Shown here piece after piece: positions 42,842 to 51,430 of a stretch of 64,000 nucleotides of DNA. Both the position numbers and the translations under genes were made by a program. The stretch is from Paenibacillus oleatilyticus (GTDB lineage Bacteria; Bacillota; Bacilli; Paenibacillales; NBRC-103111). The notes below the pieces were generated by a model, which worked only from the letters and a program-made list of their open reading frames with translations, had not been told where the DNA came from and did no database searches. The stretch's first letter is position 1. Each line of letters begins with the position of its first letter. The stretch lies in NCBI RefSeq assembly GCF_018998565.1, contig NZ_JAHNZO010000001.1, positions 511,774 through 575,773 of the forward strand, in the 5' to 3' direction.

Positions 42842-43540
42842 TCACTTCTCCATATCCTTTTTCCAACCCGCCATGACGACGAAATTAAAATATTTGTAAA
42901 TGCAGTCCACGTCCGAAAATCCGGCCTGCTTCAGCCAGACCAGCTGTTCCTCCAAGGTTGACATCCGATCCAGCTTGGTCCGTTCGTAAGCCGACGAAAT
43001 TTCGGCCGCGGACAGCCCGCTGCTCTCTACCTTGCGTCTCCAATCCTGCTTATACCGCTCCTCCAGCGCAAGCGTGCTTCCCAACACCTGATCCGCGTTA
43101 ATAAACAGTCCGTTGTCGTTCAGCAAGGCGCAGGCGGTACGGTATACCTTTTGCTTCTCGGCATCGGCAAGATGGTGAATCGAAAGGGACGAGATGACGA
43201 TGTCATACTTCTCCCGGTATTCCCAGGTTGTATAATCCCCGACAATATACGTGACATTCGGCACCCCGCTGAATCTCGTCCGGGCCACCTCCAGCATAGA
43301 GCCGGAGAGATCCACGAGGGTCAGCTTGGCCCGAGGGTGCTTCTGCAGCATGAACGCCGAAAACAAGCCGGTGCCCGCGCCCAAATCCAAAATGCTCGGA
43401 GCATCGCTCCCCTCATCCGTTAACGACACGGCAATCTGGTAAAAGTCGTCGAAGCAAGGAATCAATTTGCGCCTTTGGCGGTCGTATACGCTTGCTGCTT
43501 CGTTAAACTGTTCTACGAGCTGCTTTTTGGTATGGTCCAT
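42842..43540 (-). CDS. SAM-dependent class I methyltransferase
   Basis: 232 residues from ATG 43540 (GGAGGG six bases upstream). The SAM-binding motif I is ILDLGAGTGLFSAFML, with motif II region LTLVDLSGSMLEVARTRF and post-motif YDIVISSLSIHHLADAEKQKVYRTACALLNDNGLFINAD. The C-terminal part (KLDRMSTLEEQLVWLKQAGFSDVDCIYKYFNFVVMAGWKK) is typical of small-molecule methyltransferases. Substrate unknown; no linked operon partner. Confidence 0.85.
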   Translation of the reverse strand: MDHTKKQLVEQFNEAASVYDRQRRKLIPCFDDFYQIAVSLTDEGSDAPSILDLGAGTGLFSAFMLQKHPRAKLTLVDLSGSMLEVARTRFSGVPNVTYIVGDYTTWEYREKYDIVISSLSIHHLADAEKQKVYRTACALLNDNGLFINADQVLGSTLALEERYKQDWRRKVESSGLSAAEISSAYERTKLDRMSTLEEQLVWLKQAGFSDVDCIYKYFNFVVMAGWKKDMEK

Positions 43541-43647
43541 CTCGGTTCCCTCCGGAAAAAAGATTAGTAATTGCTTTAGCGATAGTATAAGCAAAGTACA
43601 GTTATAACAAAAATATATTAAAGTTATAAAATATATAGTTAATAACT

Positions 43648-43827
43648 ATGAATATTGCAGGGCAAATAAAAAAGCTGCCAAAACAATGCTCGACAGCCCT
43701 TTTGGCAAGAACGACCTTGGACTTGGAAAATAAAGTTTTAGCTCCCTTTGCGAAACATGCGAAGAAGAAAGAACTATGGTTTAATAGAGATGGACCCCAA
43801 AATTCGGAAGCATCTACCATCAACTAA
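43648..43827 (+). CDS. Possible 59-residue protein, weakly supported
   Basis: ATG 43648 to TAA 43827, running up to the ribosome site of the RCC1-type gene. The product is basic (GQIKKLPKQCSTALLAR, FAKHAKKKELWF). No ribosome site precedes the ATG, and a minus-strand terminator-like hairpin lies inside the frame, so it may be chance. Confidence 0.2.
   Translation: MNIAGQIKKLPKQCSTALLARTTLDLENKVLAPFAKHAKKKELWFNRDGPQNSEASTIN
43662..43707 (-). terminator. Terminator-like hairpin, minus strand
   Basis: TGCCAAAA (43676-43683) pairs with TTTTGGCA (43700-43707); on the minus strand GCTTTTTT follows. No minus-strand gene ends close by; it might stop transcription that reads on past arsM. Confidence 0.4.
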
Positions 43828-43839
43828 GGAGCAAGATTC

Positions 43840-44246
43840 ATGAACGTTGTGAAACCCCTGCCTTCCATAGCGGCGGGTCGTCGTCATACCGTTGGTCTTA
43901 AATCGGACGGCACGGTGACGGCTGTGGGTGATAATAAATATGGCCAATGTGATGTAAGCGGCTGGCGCGATATGGTGGCGGTTGCGGCTGGTAATGTTCA
44001 TATGGCGACGAACACGGGTAATGCTCATACGATCGGGCTTAAGTCGGATGGCACGGTGGCGGCTGTGGGTTGGAATAAGCATGGCCAATCAATATAAGTG
44101 GCTGGCGCGACATTGTGGCGGTTGCGGCGGGTTGCACTCATACCGCCGGTCTTAAATCGGACGGCACGGTGGTTGCTGTGGGTAATAATGAATATGGCCA
44201 ATGCGATGTAAGCGGCTGGCGCGGCATCCAACTACCCGGCAATTAG
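43840..44246 (+). pseudogene. RCC1-repeat protein, short and frameshifted
   Basis: From ATG 43840 (AAGGAG upstream) the frame gives 85 residues with two RCC1 units, AAGRRHTVGLKSDGTVTAVG and GNAHTIGLKSDGTVAAVG, then stops at 44097. One lost base near 44089 restores a third unit in another frame (AAGCTHTAGLKSDGTVVAVG, then YGQCDVSGW) up to a TAG at 44246. Intact members of this group carry many more repeats and form beta-propellers, so this is a remnant. The remaining gap, 44247-44657, is AT-rich and holds nothing I can name. Confidence 0.8.
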
Positions 44247-44657
44247 TTTTCAATATAATAATACATTGAAAGCCTTGCGCCGATTTCCCTCGCATGGCTT
44301 ATGTTCTAACGTCAGAATCATACCCGCTACGGTTACAACCACCTTTATCAAAGAACGGTAGTTCAAGAATACAACGACAAGCCTAGGACTTTATTTTCTC
44401 GTCCAAGACTGTCGCTGTTTCGATTTCTGGTGTCAGTCTAATACTAATTTCTAGCCGGTTAACGATTTTCCGTTTCTCAAAACCCGTAATATCAAGCATT
44501 CTATAATGTAGTGTAGTTCTTAAAATCAAAAGTAACAACTGCTAGCATGCCGTTTAAAGCTATGTGAATTCCAATTTTTCAAATAAACGTACTAATTTAA
44601 GTATACATAAGAACATGTAGAATCTCCCTAGTGTTGCCGAATTTAACAATGCATTCA

Positions 44658-45452
44658 TTACCGTTTGATTGCTTTGATCACAGCAGAGGCAATATAGTCC
44701 TCCACCTTCGACCCAGGAACCCAATCTTGAATAAACGCCCTGGATTCCTCTTTGGGCTCGACCACAACATTTTGAAATCCACTTTGTGTAAGCATCGTTT
44801 TCAGTTCGTCAACGGACGAGGCCCCGGATATACATCCCGAATATAAAACATCCAAATCGTTTTTGATTTCCTCTGGAAGCTCTGTCATCGTTACGACATC
44901 GGAAATGGCCAGACGCCCGCCGGAGCGCAGGACGCGGAATGCTTCATCAAACACTTGCTGTTTATCCGGCGAAAGATTGATGACGCAGTTGGAGATGATA
45001 ACATCCACTGTTTGATCCGGGACCGGTAAATGCTCGATTTCCCCTAGCCGAAAATCCGTGTTCGCGAACCCTCCTTTGATGGCGTTGTTGCGGGCGCGAC
45101 TCACCATTTCCGGCGTCATATCGACCCCGATCACATGGCCGGTTTCCCCGACTTGCCGAGACGCCAGAAAACAATCGAAACCGCCGCCGCTGCCGAGGTC
45201 CAATACTACTTCTCCCGGTTTAAGCTCCGCGATGGCTTGCGGATTGCCGCAACCGAGGCCAAGATTTGCACCGTCCGGAACAGCAGTTAATTCTTCGGAT
45301 GAATAGCCCAACTGCGAAGAAACGTCATTGGCCGATCCGCAGCAGCTTGAAGCTGGCGAGCAGCACGAACCCGACTCCACTTCTTGCAAGGCGATTTCCT
45401 TATAACGGCTGCGTACATTTTGGCGAATTTGATCGTTCGTTACTTGATTCAT
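44658..45452 (-). CDS. arsM: Arsenite methyltransferase ArsM
   Basis: 264 residues. SAM motif [19 protein letters not shown] and the ArsM signature [14 protein letters not shown] (Cys68), [15 protein letters not shown] and [11 protein letters not shown] provide the three As(III)-ligand cysteines known in the family. An N-terminal segment adds CCSPASSCC (about 30-38), a paired-cysteine site common in bacterial ArsM. The enzyme methylates trivalent arsenic with SAM and thiols. It is the last gene of the minus-strand arsenic operon, 31 bases after the small cysteine-tail protein. Confidence 0.94.
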   Translation of the reverse strand: MNQVTNDQIRQNVRSRYKEIALQEVESGSCCSPASSCCGSANDVSSQLGYSSEELTAVPDGANLGLGCGNPQAIAELKPGEVVLDLGSGGGFDCFLASRQVGETGHVIGVDMTPEMVSRARNNAIKGGFANTDFRLGEIEHLPVPDQTVDVIISNCVINLSPDKQQVFDEAFRVLRSGGRLAISDVVTMTELPEEIKNDLDVLYSGCISGASSVDELKTMLTQSGFQNVVVEPKEESRAFIQDWVPGSKVEDYIASAVIKAIKR

Positions 45453-45483
45453 GAATCATCTCTCCTTCAATTTTTTTATCAAA

Positions 45484-45663
45484 TCAGCAGCAGCTAGGGG
45501 GACAACAAGCTGCTATGTTTGCAATCGTGAGTTGCCGTCTCCAAAGGAACCGGCTCGATAACTCCTTGGGATTTTGCCATTTCCAAGCTTGCCGTGCCGA
45601 GCGCTCTATTTCACGCTGCTCCTGTTTCATAAGGTATTCCGCGGCGAACCAATTCAAGTTCAT
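45484..45663 (-). CDS. 59-residue protein with cysteine-rich tail in the arsenic operon
   Basis: Start at ATG 45663 with GGGAGG nine bases upstream. The product opens MNLNWFAAEYLMKQEQREI, is helical and strongly basic, and ends IAACCPPSCC with four cysteines in the last seven residues. It lies tightly between the monooxygenase gene (14 bases) and arsM (31 bases). No family recognised. The tail could hold trivalent arsenic and hand it to ArsM or the monooxygenase; this is inference from position and cysteine spacing. Confidence 0.7.
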   Translation of the reverse strand: MNLNWFAAEYLMKQEQREIERSARQAWKWQNPKELSSRFLWRRQLTIANIAACCPPSCC

Positions 45664-45677
45664 TGGAACTAGCCTCC

Positions 45678-46743
45678 CTAAAGGGGATTTTTCACGTAAC
45701 GCCGTAGCTTGCAAACAACATATTTCGCATCCGGTCCCCCCCCCCTTAATGTGGCGGAAGCAAACGAACGCTGTCCTTCCAAGCCGACATAATACAATCC
45801 TGGAACGGAAAGGCTGATTCCTGCTGTCTGTAACGGTTTCCCTTCGGCGTCAAGCGCCCCGATGGGATGAAGGTAAGACAGATCGGGACGATACCCGGTC
45901 GCAAAGATGACGGTTTGTACCGGTTCTTTCGTTCCGTCTGGCCAGACGACGCCCTCGGAGTAAAAAGAGGTAAACATAGCCCGTTGATCCGGCTTCCCAG
46001 CCTTTAATCTTGCTCGGTAATCGGCTAAATCGGCAACGGAACTCGGACTTGGAGTCTTTCTGCCAAATCGCCAGAATGGAAAAGTATCCAAGCCGACGGC
46101 TCTGATCCAAAAATGCAGGTCAATTCCCAATACTTTTGTTTTCGTAAGCTGAACGGGCCGAAGAACGGCGAGCGATGTATGGCTGCTGTCGGCAAGCTCT
46201 ACCGCAATTTGAACCGCAGAATTTCCGCGCCCGACGACGATCACTCGGTGCCCTCGGTAACGATCCGGATTGCGGTATGCGGAAGAGTGGAGGACTTCCC
46301 CTTGAAAGACTTCCCTTCCGCTGATGTGCGGCGTATAGGGATTATGAAAGGAGCCTGTCGCATTGATGATCGTTTCGCGTCTCATACTCGGCTCCTGCTG
46401 CCGTTCGGATCGTAAAACCGTACTCGCTTTTCTCCACGGCAACAACCTTCTGGTTGGTCCGGATCGGTAAGTCAAAGTGCTGGGCATACGACTTTAGATA
46501 CTGGATCACCTCGTTTCGCAATGGGTAGTGGGTTGCAGCTCCGGGTATCTTCATGCCCGGCAATGATGATAACCGAGCTGGCGAAAACAGCTTTAGATTA
46601 TCGTAATAATGTGGCCAAGAACCGGTTGCCTGTTCGCTTGCTTCCAAGATCAAAAATTGCAGCTCGTTCTTCTTCAAGTAATATCCGGAAGCAAGCCCGG
46701 CTTGCCCACCCCCGATAACGATTGCATAGAAAATCGCTGACAT
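45678..46743 (-). pseudogene. Flavin-dependent monooxygenase (ArsO/CzcO-like), frameshifted
   Basis: The first frame from ATG 46743 (AAGGAG upstream) carries the FAD-binding IVIGGGQAGLASGYYLKK and the FxGxxxH-region SWPHYYDNLKLFSPA, then breaks near 46380 and stops at 46342. In the next frame the protein continues without loss: ETIINATGSFHNPYTP, the NADPH site VIVVGRGNSAVQIAVEL, FATGYRPDLSYLHP and a normal end RRYVKNPL. One missing base explains the split. Members of this group occur in ars operons and are linked to oxidation of organoarsenicals. A sequencing error cannot be excluded. Confidence 0.85.
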
Positions 46744-46761
46744 TCCAAGTTCTCCTTAAAT

Positions 46762-46780
46762 TATTTGCAAATTGCAAATA
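46762..46780. promoter_or_regulatory. Operator of the arsenic-linked MarR regulator (site 1)
   Basis: TATTTGCAA-A-TTGCAAATA, a perfect palindrome 19 bases upstream of the monooxygenase ATG. The same 9+1+9 palindrome occurs before the marR gene. Confidence 0.75.
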
Positions 46781-46794
46781 TTGCAGAAAAAAGA

Positions 46795-47247
46795 TCACCC
46801 GCAAGAAGGGGTTGAACAGCATTGGCCGGATTTCGCCATCGCTTCGTTTAATAGCTTGATCGAGCGAATGACGGTATCTTTTTCAAAATCGTTCATGTGC
46901 GAAAAGATTTCGTTTAAATAGTCGTTCATTTGTTGGTCAATCGACGCCGCAATATACTTGCCTTCCGTCGTTAGGGAAAGCAGATTTACCCTCCGGTCTT
47001 CTGGATCGGGCGTTTTCTTCACTAATTTCATCTTGATTAACGATTGGACTTGTCGGCTGAATGTCGTTATATCTGTCCCTAATGCCTCTGCTACTTGCTG
47101 TATGGAAGGCTTATGCTGGCGATCAATTTCGTAAAGGACATGGCTTTGAATTAAGGAGATGTCGCAGCCACCTGCAGAACAGCAGTTTTTATTCAGAAAG
47201 CCAAAGCGACGAGTCATGATTTGAAATAGTTCACGTACATTTTCCAC
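46795..47247 (-). CDS. MarR family regulator with two cysteine clusters, arsenic-linked
   Basis: 150 residues, GTG start at 47247 (GAGGTGAGG upstream). The winged helix is at about 45-105: SIQQVAEALGTDITTFSRQVQSLIKMKLVKKTPDPEDRRVNLLSLTTEGK. Cysteine clusters stand at both ends: NCCSAGGC (about 21-28) and QCCSTPSC near the C-terminus, unusual for MarR and suited to binding As(III) or Sb(III). A palindrome covers its -35, and a second copy precedes the next gene, which argues for autorepression and control of the monooxygenase-arsM operon. Confidence 0.85.
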   Translation of the reverse strand: MENVRELFQIMTRRFGFLNKNCCSAGGCDISLIQSHVLYEIDRQHKPSIQQVAEALGTDITTFSRQVQSLIKMKLVKKTPDPEDRRVNLLSLTTEGKYIAASIDQQMNDYLNEIFSHMNDFEKDTVIRSIKLLNEAMAKSGQCCSTPSCG

Positions 47248-47268
47248 GGTGCCTCACCTCATGAAACA

Positions 47269-47300
47269 GTTATACCGCATTTATTTGCAATTTGCAAATA
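47269..47300 (-). promoter_or_regulatory. Promoter and operator (site 2) of the marR gene
   Basis: On the minus strand TTGCAA (47297-47292), 17 bases, TATAAC (47274-47269). The -35 lies within the palindrome TATTTGCAA-T-TTGCAAATA (47282-47300), so a bound MarR dimer would exclude RNA polymerase. Confidence 0.75.
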
Positions 47301-47356
47301 TTAAATTTACCTTTATCTCAAGAAATGGGTTGTGAGGGGGGACGGAAATTTCGGTA

Positions 47357-47393
47357 TTGACTTTTTTTTATATACAAATAACAATATGGTTAT
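47357..47393 (+). promoter_or_regulatory. Promoter and likely ArsR operator of arsR-acr3-arsC
   Basis: TTGACT (47357-47362) with a -10 near AACAAT (47380-47385). The imperfect palindrome ATAACAATATGGTTAT (47378-47393) overlaps the -10 and is a plausible ArsR site. Confidence 0.5.
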
Positions 47394-47418
47394 ATGGTTT
47401 TGATGTGGGGTGATAATC

Positions 47419-47748
47419 ATGACAATGGAATTTGAAAAGATAGCAGATATTCTGAAAGCTCTTGCCGATCCGACAAGGCTAAAAATCCTTTCTTTGCTCC
47501 GTATTCGCGATTGCTGCGTGTGCGAACTGGTTCCCATCTTTAACATTTCCCAGCCAGCCATTTCTAAACATGTAAGCCGTCTAAAAACGGCTGAAATGGT
47601 CCGCGAAACGCGAAAGGGGCAATGGGTGTTCTACTCCATCAATGAGAAGCGGTTAGAGGAAATTGGTTATGCTCTGTCCCATTTGCCTGATCTATCCGAG
47701 GAGCTGCGGAAATTGGAGCAACAAGGAATGACAGTTACATGCGAGTAA
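47419..47748 (+). CDS. arsR: ArsR family metalloregulator
   Basis: 109 residues from ATG 47419 (GGGGTG upstream; GTG 47410 is an alternative). Winged helix with the metal site on the recognition-side helix: LLRIRDCCVCELVPIF, the CxC of the As(III)-binding type, then NISQPAISKHVSRLKTAEMVRETRKGQWVFYSIN. Release from DNA by As(III) would induce acr3 and arsC downstream. Divergent from the MarR-controlled arsenic operon. Confidence 0.92.
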   Translation: MTMEFEKIADILKALADPTRLKILSLLRIRDCCVCELVPIFNISQPAISKHVSRLKTAEMVRETRKGQWVFYSINEKRLEEIGYALSHLPDLSEELRKLEQQGMTVTCE

Positions 47749-47763
47749 AGGGGGTGTACAGCA

Positions 47764-48825
47764 ATGCAAGTGAGTAAACAAGAGAAAAAGCGACTCTCAT
47801 TTCTGGATCGCTATTTGACGTTATGGATTTTTGTTGCGATGGCGATAGGAATTGGCTTGGGTTACGTATTTCCTAACTTTGTCGCCGGTTTGAATGAATT
47901 TCAAGTTGGAACCACATCGATACCGATTGCACTTGGCCTTATTTTAATGATGTATCCGCCGCTGGCGAAAGTACGATACGAAGAAATCGGCCGTGTCTTT
48001 CGAAATGGCAAAGTGTTAACCATTTCATTGATTCAAAACTGGCTTATCGGCCCGATCTTAATGTTTTTCCTGGCTATTATTTTTCTCCAAGGCTATCCGG
48101 AATATATGGTCGGCCTGATTATGATCGGTTTAGCCCGTTGTATTGCAATGGTTATCGTTTGGAACGATTTGTGCAGAGGGGATGCCGAGTACGCGGCGGG
48201 ACTCGTTGCTTTCAACTCGATCTTTCAAGTTTTGTTTTACTCTGTCTACACCTATATCTTTGTTACGATTTTGCCGGGATGGTTCGGGTTGGAAGGCGTC
48301 GTTGTTGACATTACGATGGCCGAAGTTGCCAAGAGCGTGTTCATTTATTTAGGGATACCGTTTGTGGCCGGAATGATTACTCGCTATTCGCTTGTAAAAG
48401 CAAAAGGGCGATCCTGGTACGAGACGGTCTTTATTCCGAAAATCAGTCCCATTACACTGATCGCTTTATTGTTTACGATCATCGTCATGTTCTCGCTGAA
48501 AGGCGAAATGATTATCCAATTGCCGTTCGATGTCGTGAGGATCACGATTCCGCTCTTGATTTACTTTGTTGTTATGTTCTTGATCTCGTTTTTCATGGGC
48601 AAAAAAGCCGGGGCTGGGTATCCTGTCACTTCTACACTGGCATTTACCGCCTCGGGGAATAACTTCGAACTGGCGATTGCCGTTGCCGTCGGGGTGTTTG
48701 GTATTCATTCCGGCGCAGCATTTGCGGCCGTCATCGGTCCTCTTGTGGAAGTCCCCGTGATGATTGCCTTAGTCAACGTCGCGCTCCGATTCCAGCGGAA
48801 GTATTTTTCAAAGCAAGCAGTTTAA
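47764..48825 (+). CDS. acr3: Arsenite efflux permease, Acr3 family
   Basis: 353 residues and ten membrane segments. The essential Cys is in [19 protein letters not shown] and the Glu in [35 protein letters not shown], both diagnostic of Acr3 rather than ArsB. It exports As(III) formed by the arsenate reductase encoded next. It lies 15 bases after arsR. Confidence 0.94.
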   Translation: MQVSKQEKKRLSFLDRYLTLWIFVAMAIGIGLGYVFPNFVAGLNEFQVGTTSIPIALGLILMMYPPLAKVRYEEIGRVFRNGKVLTISLIQNWLIGPILMFFLAIIFLQGYPEYMVGLIMIGLARCIAMVIVWNDLCRGDAEYAAGLVAFNSIFQVLFYSVYTYIFVTILPGWFGLEGVVVDITMAEVAKSVFIYLGIPFVAGMITRYSLVKAKGRSWYETVFIPKISPITLIALLFTIIVMFSLKGEMIIQLPFDVVRITIPLLIYFVVMFLISFFMGKKAGAGYPVTSTLAFTASGNNFELAIAVAVGVFGIHSGAAFAAVIGPLVEVPVMIALVNVALRFQRKYFSKQAV

Positions 48826-48845
48826 CATAAACAGGAGGACTCACC

Positions 48846-49274
48846 ATGTCAGATAACAAAAAACTCGTCTATTTTCTTTGTACGGGAAACTCTTGCCGTA
48901 GCCAAATGGCGGATGGCTGGTTGAAGGCGCTCGGTAATGATCGCTACGAAGTAAAAAGCGCCGGGTTGGAGGCACATGGGCTGAATCCGCGCGCCGTTCA
49001 GGTGATGAAGGAATCCGGTATCGATATTAGCGGTCATACATCAGATGTCATCGATCCGGAGATTTTGAATCGGGCTGACTATGTAATTATGTTGTGTGGC
49101 CATGCAGACGAACATTGTCCGGTGATTTCGAATCAAAACGTCGTGAAATGGCATTGGGGTTTCGATGATCCAGCTAAGGCCACCGGCACCGAAGAAGAAA
49201 TTATGGACCAATTTCGAGCGGTTCGGGACGCAATTAGGGCACGAATTGTAAAGTTTTTAATCGAAGGTCGTTAA
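48846..49274 (+). CDS. arsC: Arsenate reductase, thioredoxin-coupled (low-Mr phosphatase fold)
   Basis: 142 residues. P-loop [15 protein letters not shown] with the nucleophile Cys near residue 11, and the redox pair in [11 protein letters not shown] (about 80-90), as in the Staphylococcus pI258 type. It reduces arsenate to arsenite for Acr3, with electrons from thioredoxin; trxB is encoded 2 kb away. An AGGAGG site precedes the ATG. Only an ambiguous hairpin (49391-49420) follows. Confidence 0.94.
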   Translation: MSDNKKLVYFLCTGNSCRSQMADGWLKALGNDRYEVKSAGLEAHGLNPRAVQVMKESGIDISGHTSDVIDPEILNRADYVIMLCGHADEHCPVISNQNVVKWHWGFDDPAKATGTEEEIMDQFRAVRDAIRARIVKFLIEGR

Positions 49275-49427
49275 ATTTACAGGAGAAGGCGTGCAGCGTA
49301 TGGCACGTTTTTCTGTTAGGCATATATCACCTTGGGAACGATGAGATAAGTCGTATATTTTCTAAAGAAATCTTCCCTTTAGTTGAGAAAATGGCATCCG
49401 AGTATTATCCGGTATGCCATCTTCTTG

Positions 49428-50728
49428 TTATAAAAACTCAGCTGCTTTAGATTCTAATTCATCAACGTTTTTGGGTATTCTTATGTCCATGCATTTTTCA
49501 TCCCTAGGTACGCCCAGATGTTTGGCATGTAAGACTGGATCATACAACTTATTATTTTTCAAACAAGAATACATCACCTGTGCGATTTTACCACATACAT
49601 GACCAATAGCTTTTCACTTACTCATTCCCCTGCCATTAACTAAACGATCATAATAATGTTTAAATAGATTTGATTATGTATTAGGCGATATGAGCACCAG
49701 TACCATTAAAAATAGAATTCGACGAGTATCCCTTACACCTTCATATATTTGTCTAGATTTTGAAACGGAAATTCCTGATGTTTTATTTTCAGCAGCGACG
49801 CCTAAGTATTTTTTAAATTCAAGATAATTTGAAAACCGTTCAACATCACCAATAGCACCAATTAATGTACAAGCCATTACATCACTCATAATTGGAATCG
49901 ACTTAAGTAAAGCAGTGTAGGGATGAGAAGGGATCTGTTTATCCTTGTCTCCATGTAATAAAACCGAAATTTGTTTATCGATGCTTCCGATTACCCTTCA
50001 ATTCGAAGGGCTTCTTTGATAAGCCATGTTTGTCTCTCAATTAAATGTGGTACTTGGACGGCTAAGGTGTGCGGTAAATATTCACTTAAAGTTGTTGAGC
50101 CAGGTTTTTTAAATGCTCGCTTTAGCTCAGGATTCGTAACTGAAAAAAGCTGTTGTATCTGGTTCTTCCTTCTAGTTAATTGAGTAGAAAGAAGCCATCT
50201 ATCCCTCGTTAAAGTTCGAAAGAGAATCTGTGTAGGGGTCGCAGGTTTTACTAATCGTATACCCTTCATATCTGGGTGTAGTGTTTTATGCCAGCCCATG
50301 TAGGCCATGATCCTGGCATCTATCTCATCTGATTTTTCATTAAGGCCTAGTTGACGTTCACAAAAATCCTTTACAGATTTATTTTCAACTTGGAACAAAT
50401 GATACCCTTCGTCCAAAAGGACTTTCATAACTAAATACGAGTAATGACCACCAGTAGGCTCTAACAAAATAAAAAAGTCTGATGGATCTAAACCCAAACC
50501 TTCTCGTATATTCCTTAACTGTGTTAGGAAATCAATAATTCCTTTTCCGTCGGAGTAAAACTTCATAGTCTTTTGCCGTTTCCATTCCTTTTCACTACGG
50601 AATTTTTCAAAGGGAATACAAGCAGCGACATGAAAATCTGCACCGATGCCTAAACCCACATAAAATTGATACCATTTATTAATTTCTGATTTGTGCTTTT
50701 CAACTTCAATAGAAATTTGATTGTTCAT
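49428..50728 (-). pseudogene. IS110-family transposase, decayed
   Basis: Read from ATG 50728 (GGAGGGG upstream). The DEDD domain is recognisable (EPTGGHYSYLVMKVLLDEGYHLFQVENKSVKDF, then NEKSDEIDARIMAYMG), but the first catalytic Asp of the usual VGID motif is replaced in YVGLGIGADFHVAA. The frame breaks near 49988 after KEALRIEG and resumes one frame over with SIDKQISVLLHGDKDKQIPSHPYTALLKSIPIMSDVMACTLIGAIGD, the transposase_20 domain. Two in-frame stops follow (after LISPNT and after NGRGMSK) before the natural end at 49428 (ELESKAAEFL). It is dead. Element ends were not found. Confidence 0.9.
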
Positions 50729-51385
50729 AACCCCTCCAAAGATTGTTGCAGTTAAGCACTATCTATCCAAGTTTTCTTTAGAGCTCCTGAGGGCCCAATG
50801 TAGCATGTCAGGATTTAACGATAGTGCAGTAAAGCTCACATTATACAAAGAGGTCATGATATGCCCCAATTATTTCAAGGGTTACTGCTTTTCTTCTATA
50901 AGGTTCTTTGTTTCGACAACTGGTCTATTTTTTTCCTTCTATAAGGTTCTTAAATAAAAAAAATAAAACTTGCCTGATCATGGCAAGTTTGGTTGGAATA
51001 TTGAGGTAAGGCGCAGTGCCATTAAATGGAGTGCCCCAAATCTATAATAGAAGTCCAGGTATGCTAATTAGCCGGCTCCATGCCTATGACGGTGGCTTCC
51101 CTAGAGGCCACTGCACAAATTATATTTCAACATCTATACTATAATCTCCTTCACTACATCTCAAAATTGAACCAGTTTTCATGCAAACTTTATTCAGAAG
51201 TCCTTTGAGGCTACACGTTATAGACAGGGGTAAAACTGGTTCATTTATATTAAATCATAAACAATTAGAAAATTAAATTTCCATTTTTCAATCTAAGTTC
51301 CTACGATAGTAGCATGTAGTTTTTAGTTTGAGCTATAAAGCACTAAGAAAACTTTATCTTCACCTTACACATAAAAGTCAAATTG
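50729..51385. other. Non-coding AT-rich stretch upstream of the IS110 pseudogene
   Basis: No convincing gene. It holds a 16-base direct repeat CTTCTATAAGGTTCTT (50893-50908 and 50936-50951); a perfect hairpin AAACTTGCC/GGCAAGTTT (50966-50990) that on the minus strand is followed by a long U run; a GTGGC/GCCAC hairpin near 51096; and a 12-base inverted repeat TGAACCAGTTTT (51168-51179) with its complement (51232-51243). In IS110 elements the 5' non-coding end encodes a bridge RNA, so part of this may be its remnant. Confidence 0.4.
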
Positions 51386-51411
51386 CCCCGGCGCCGTTGC
51401 AGACGCCGGGG
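51386..51411 (-). terminator. Terminator of trxB
   Basis: CCCCGGCG (51386-51393) pairs exactly with CGCCGGGG (51404-51411); on the minus strand a T-rich stretch follows. It begins 20 bases after the trxB stop. Confidence 0.7.
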
Positions 51412-51430
51412 TCAGTCCTATCCGATTCGA

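Noticed and set aside
44383-44499. 38-codon minus-strand frame with coding-like residues (ends TATVLDEKIKS)
   Set aside because: No ribosome site and no recognisable family; may be gene debris but cannot be supported.
49391-49420. Hairpin ATGGCAT/ATGCCAT after arsC as the ars terminator
   Set aside because: It also directly follows the end of the IS110 transposase on the other strand and has no long T run for arsC; assignment is ambiguous.
49414-49602. Plus-strand 62-codon frame after arsC
   Set aside because: It is antisense to the C-terminus of the IS110 transposase remnant.
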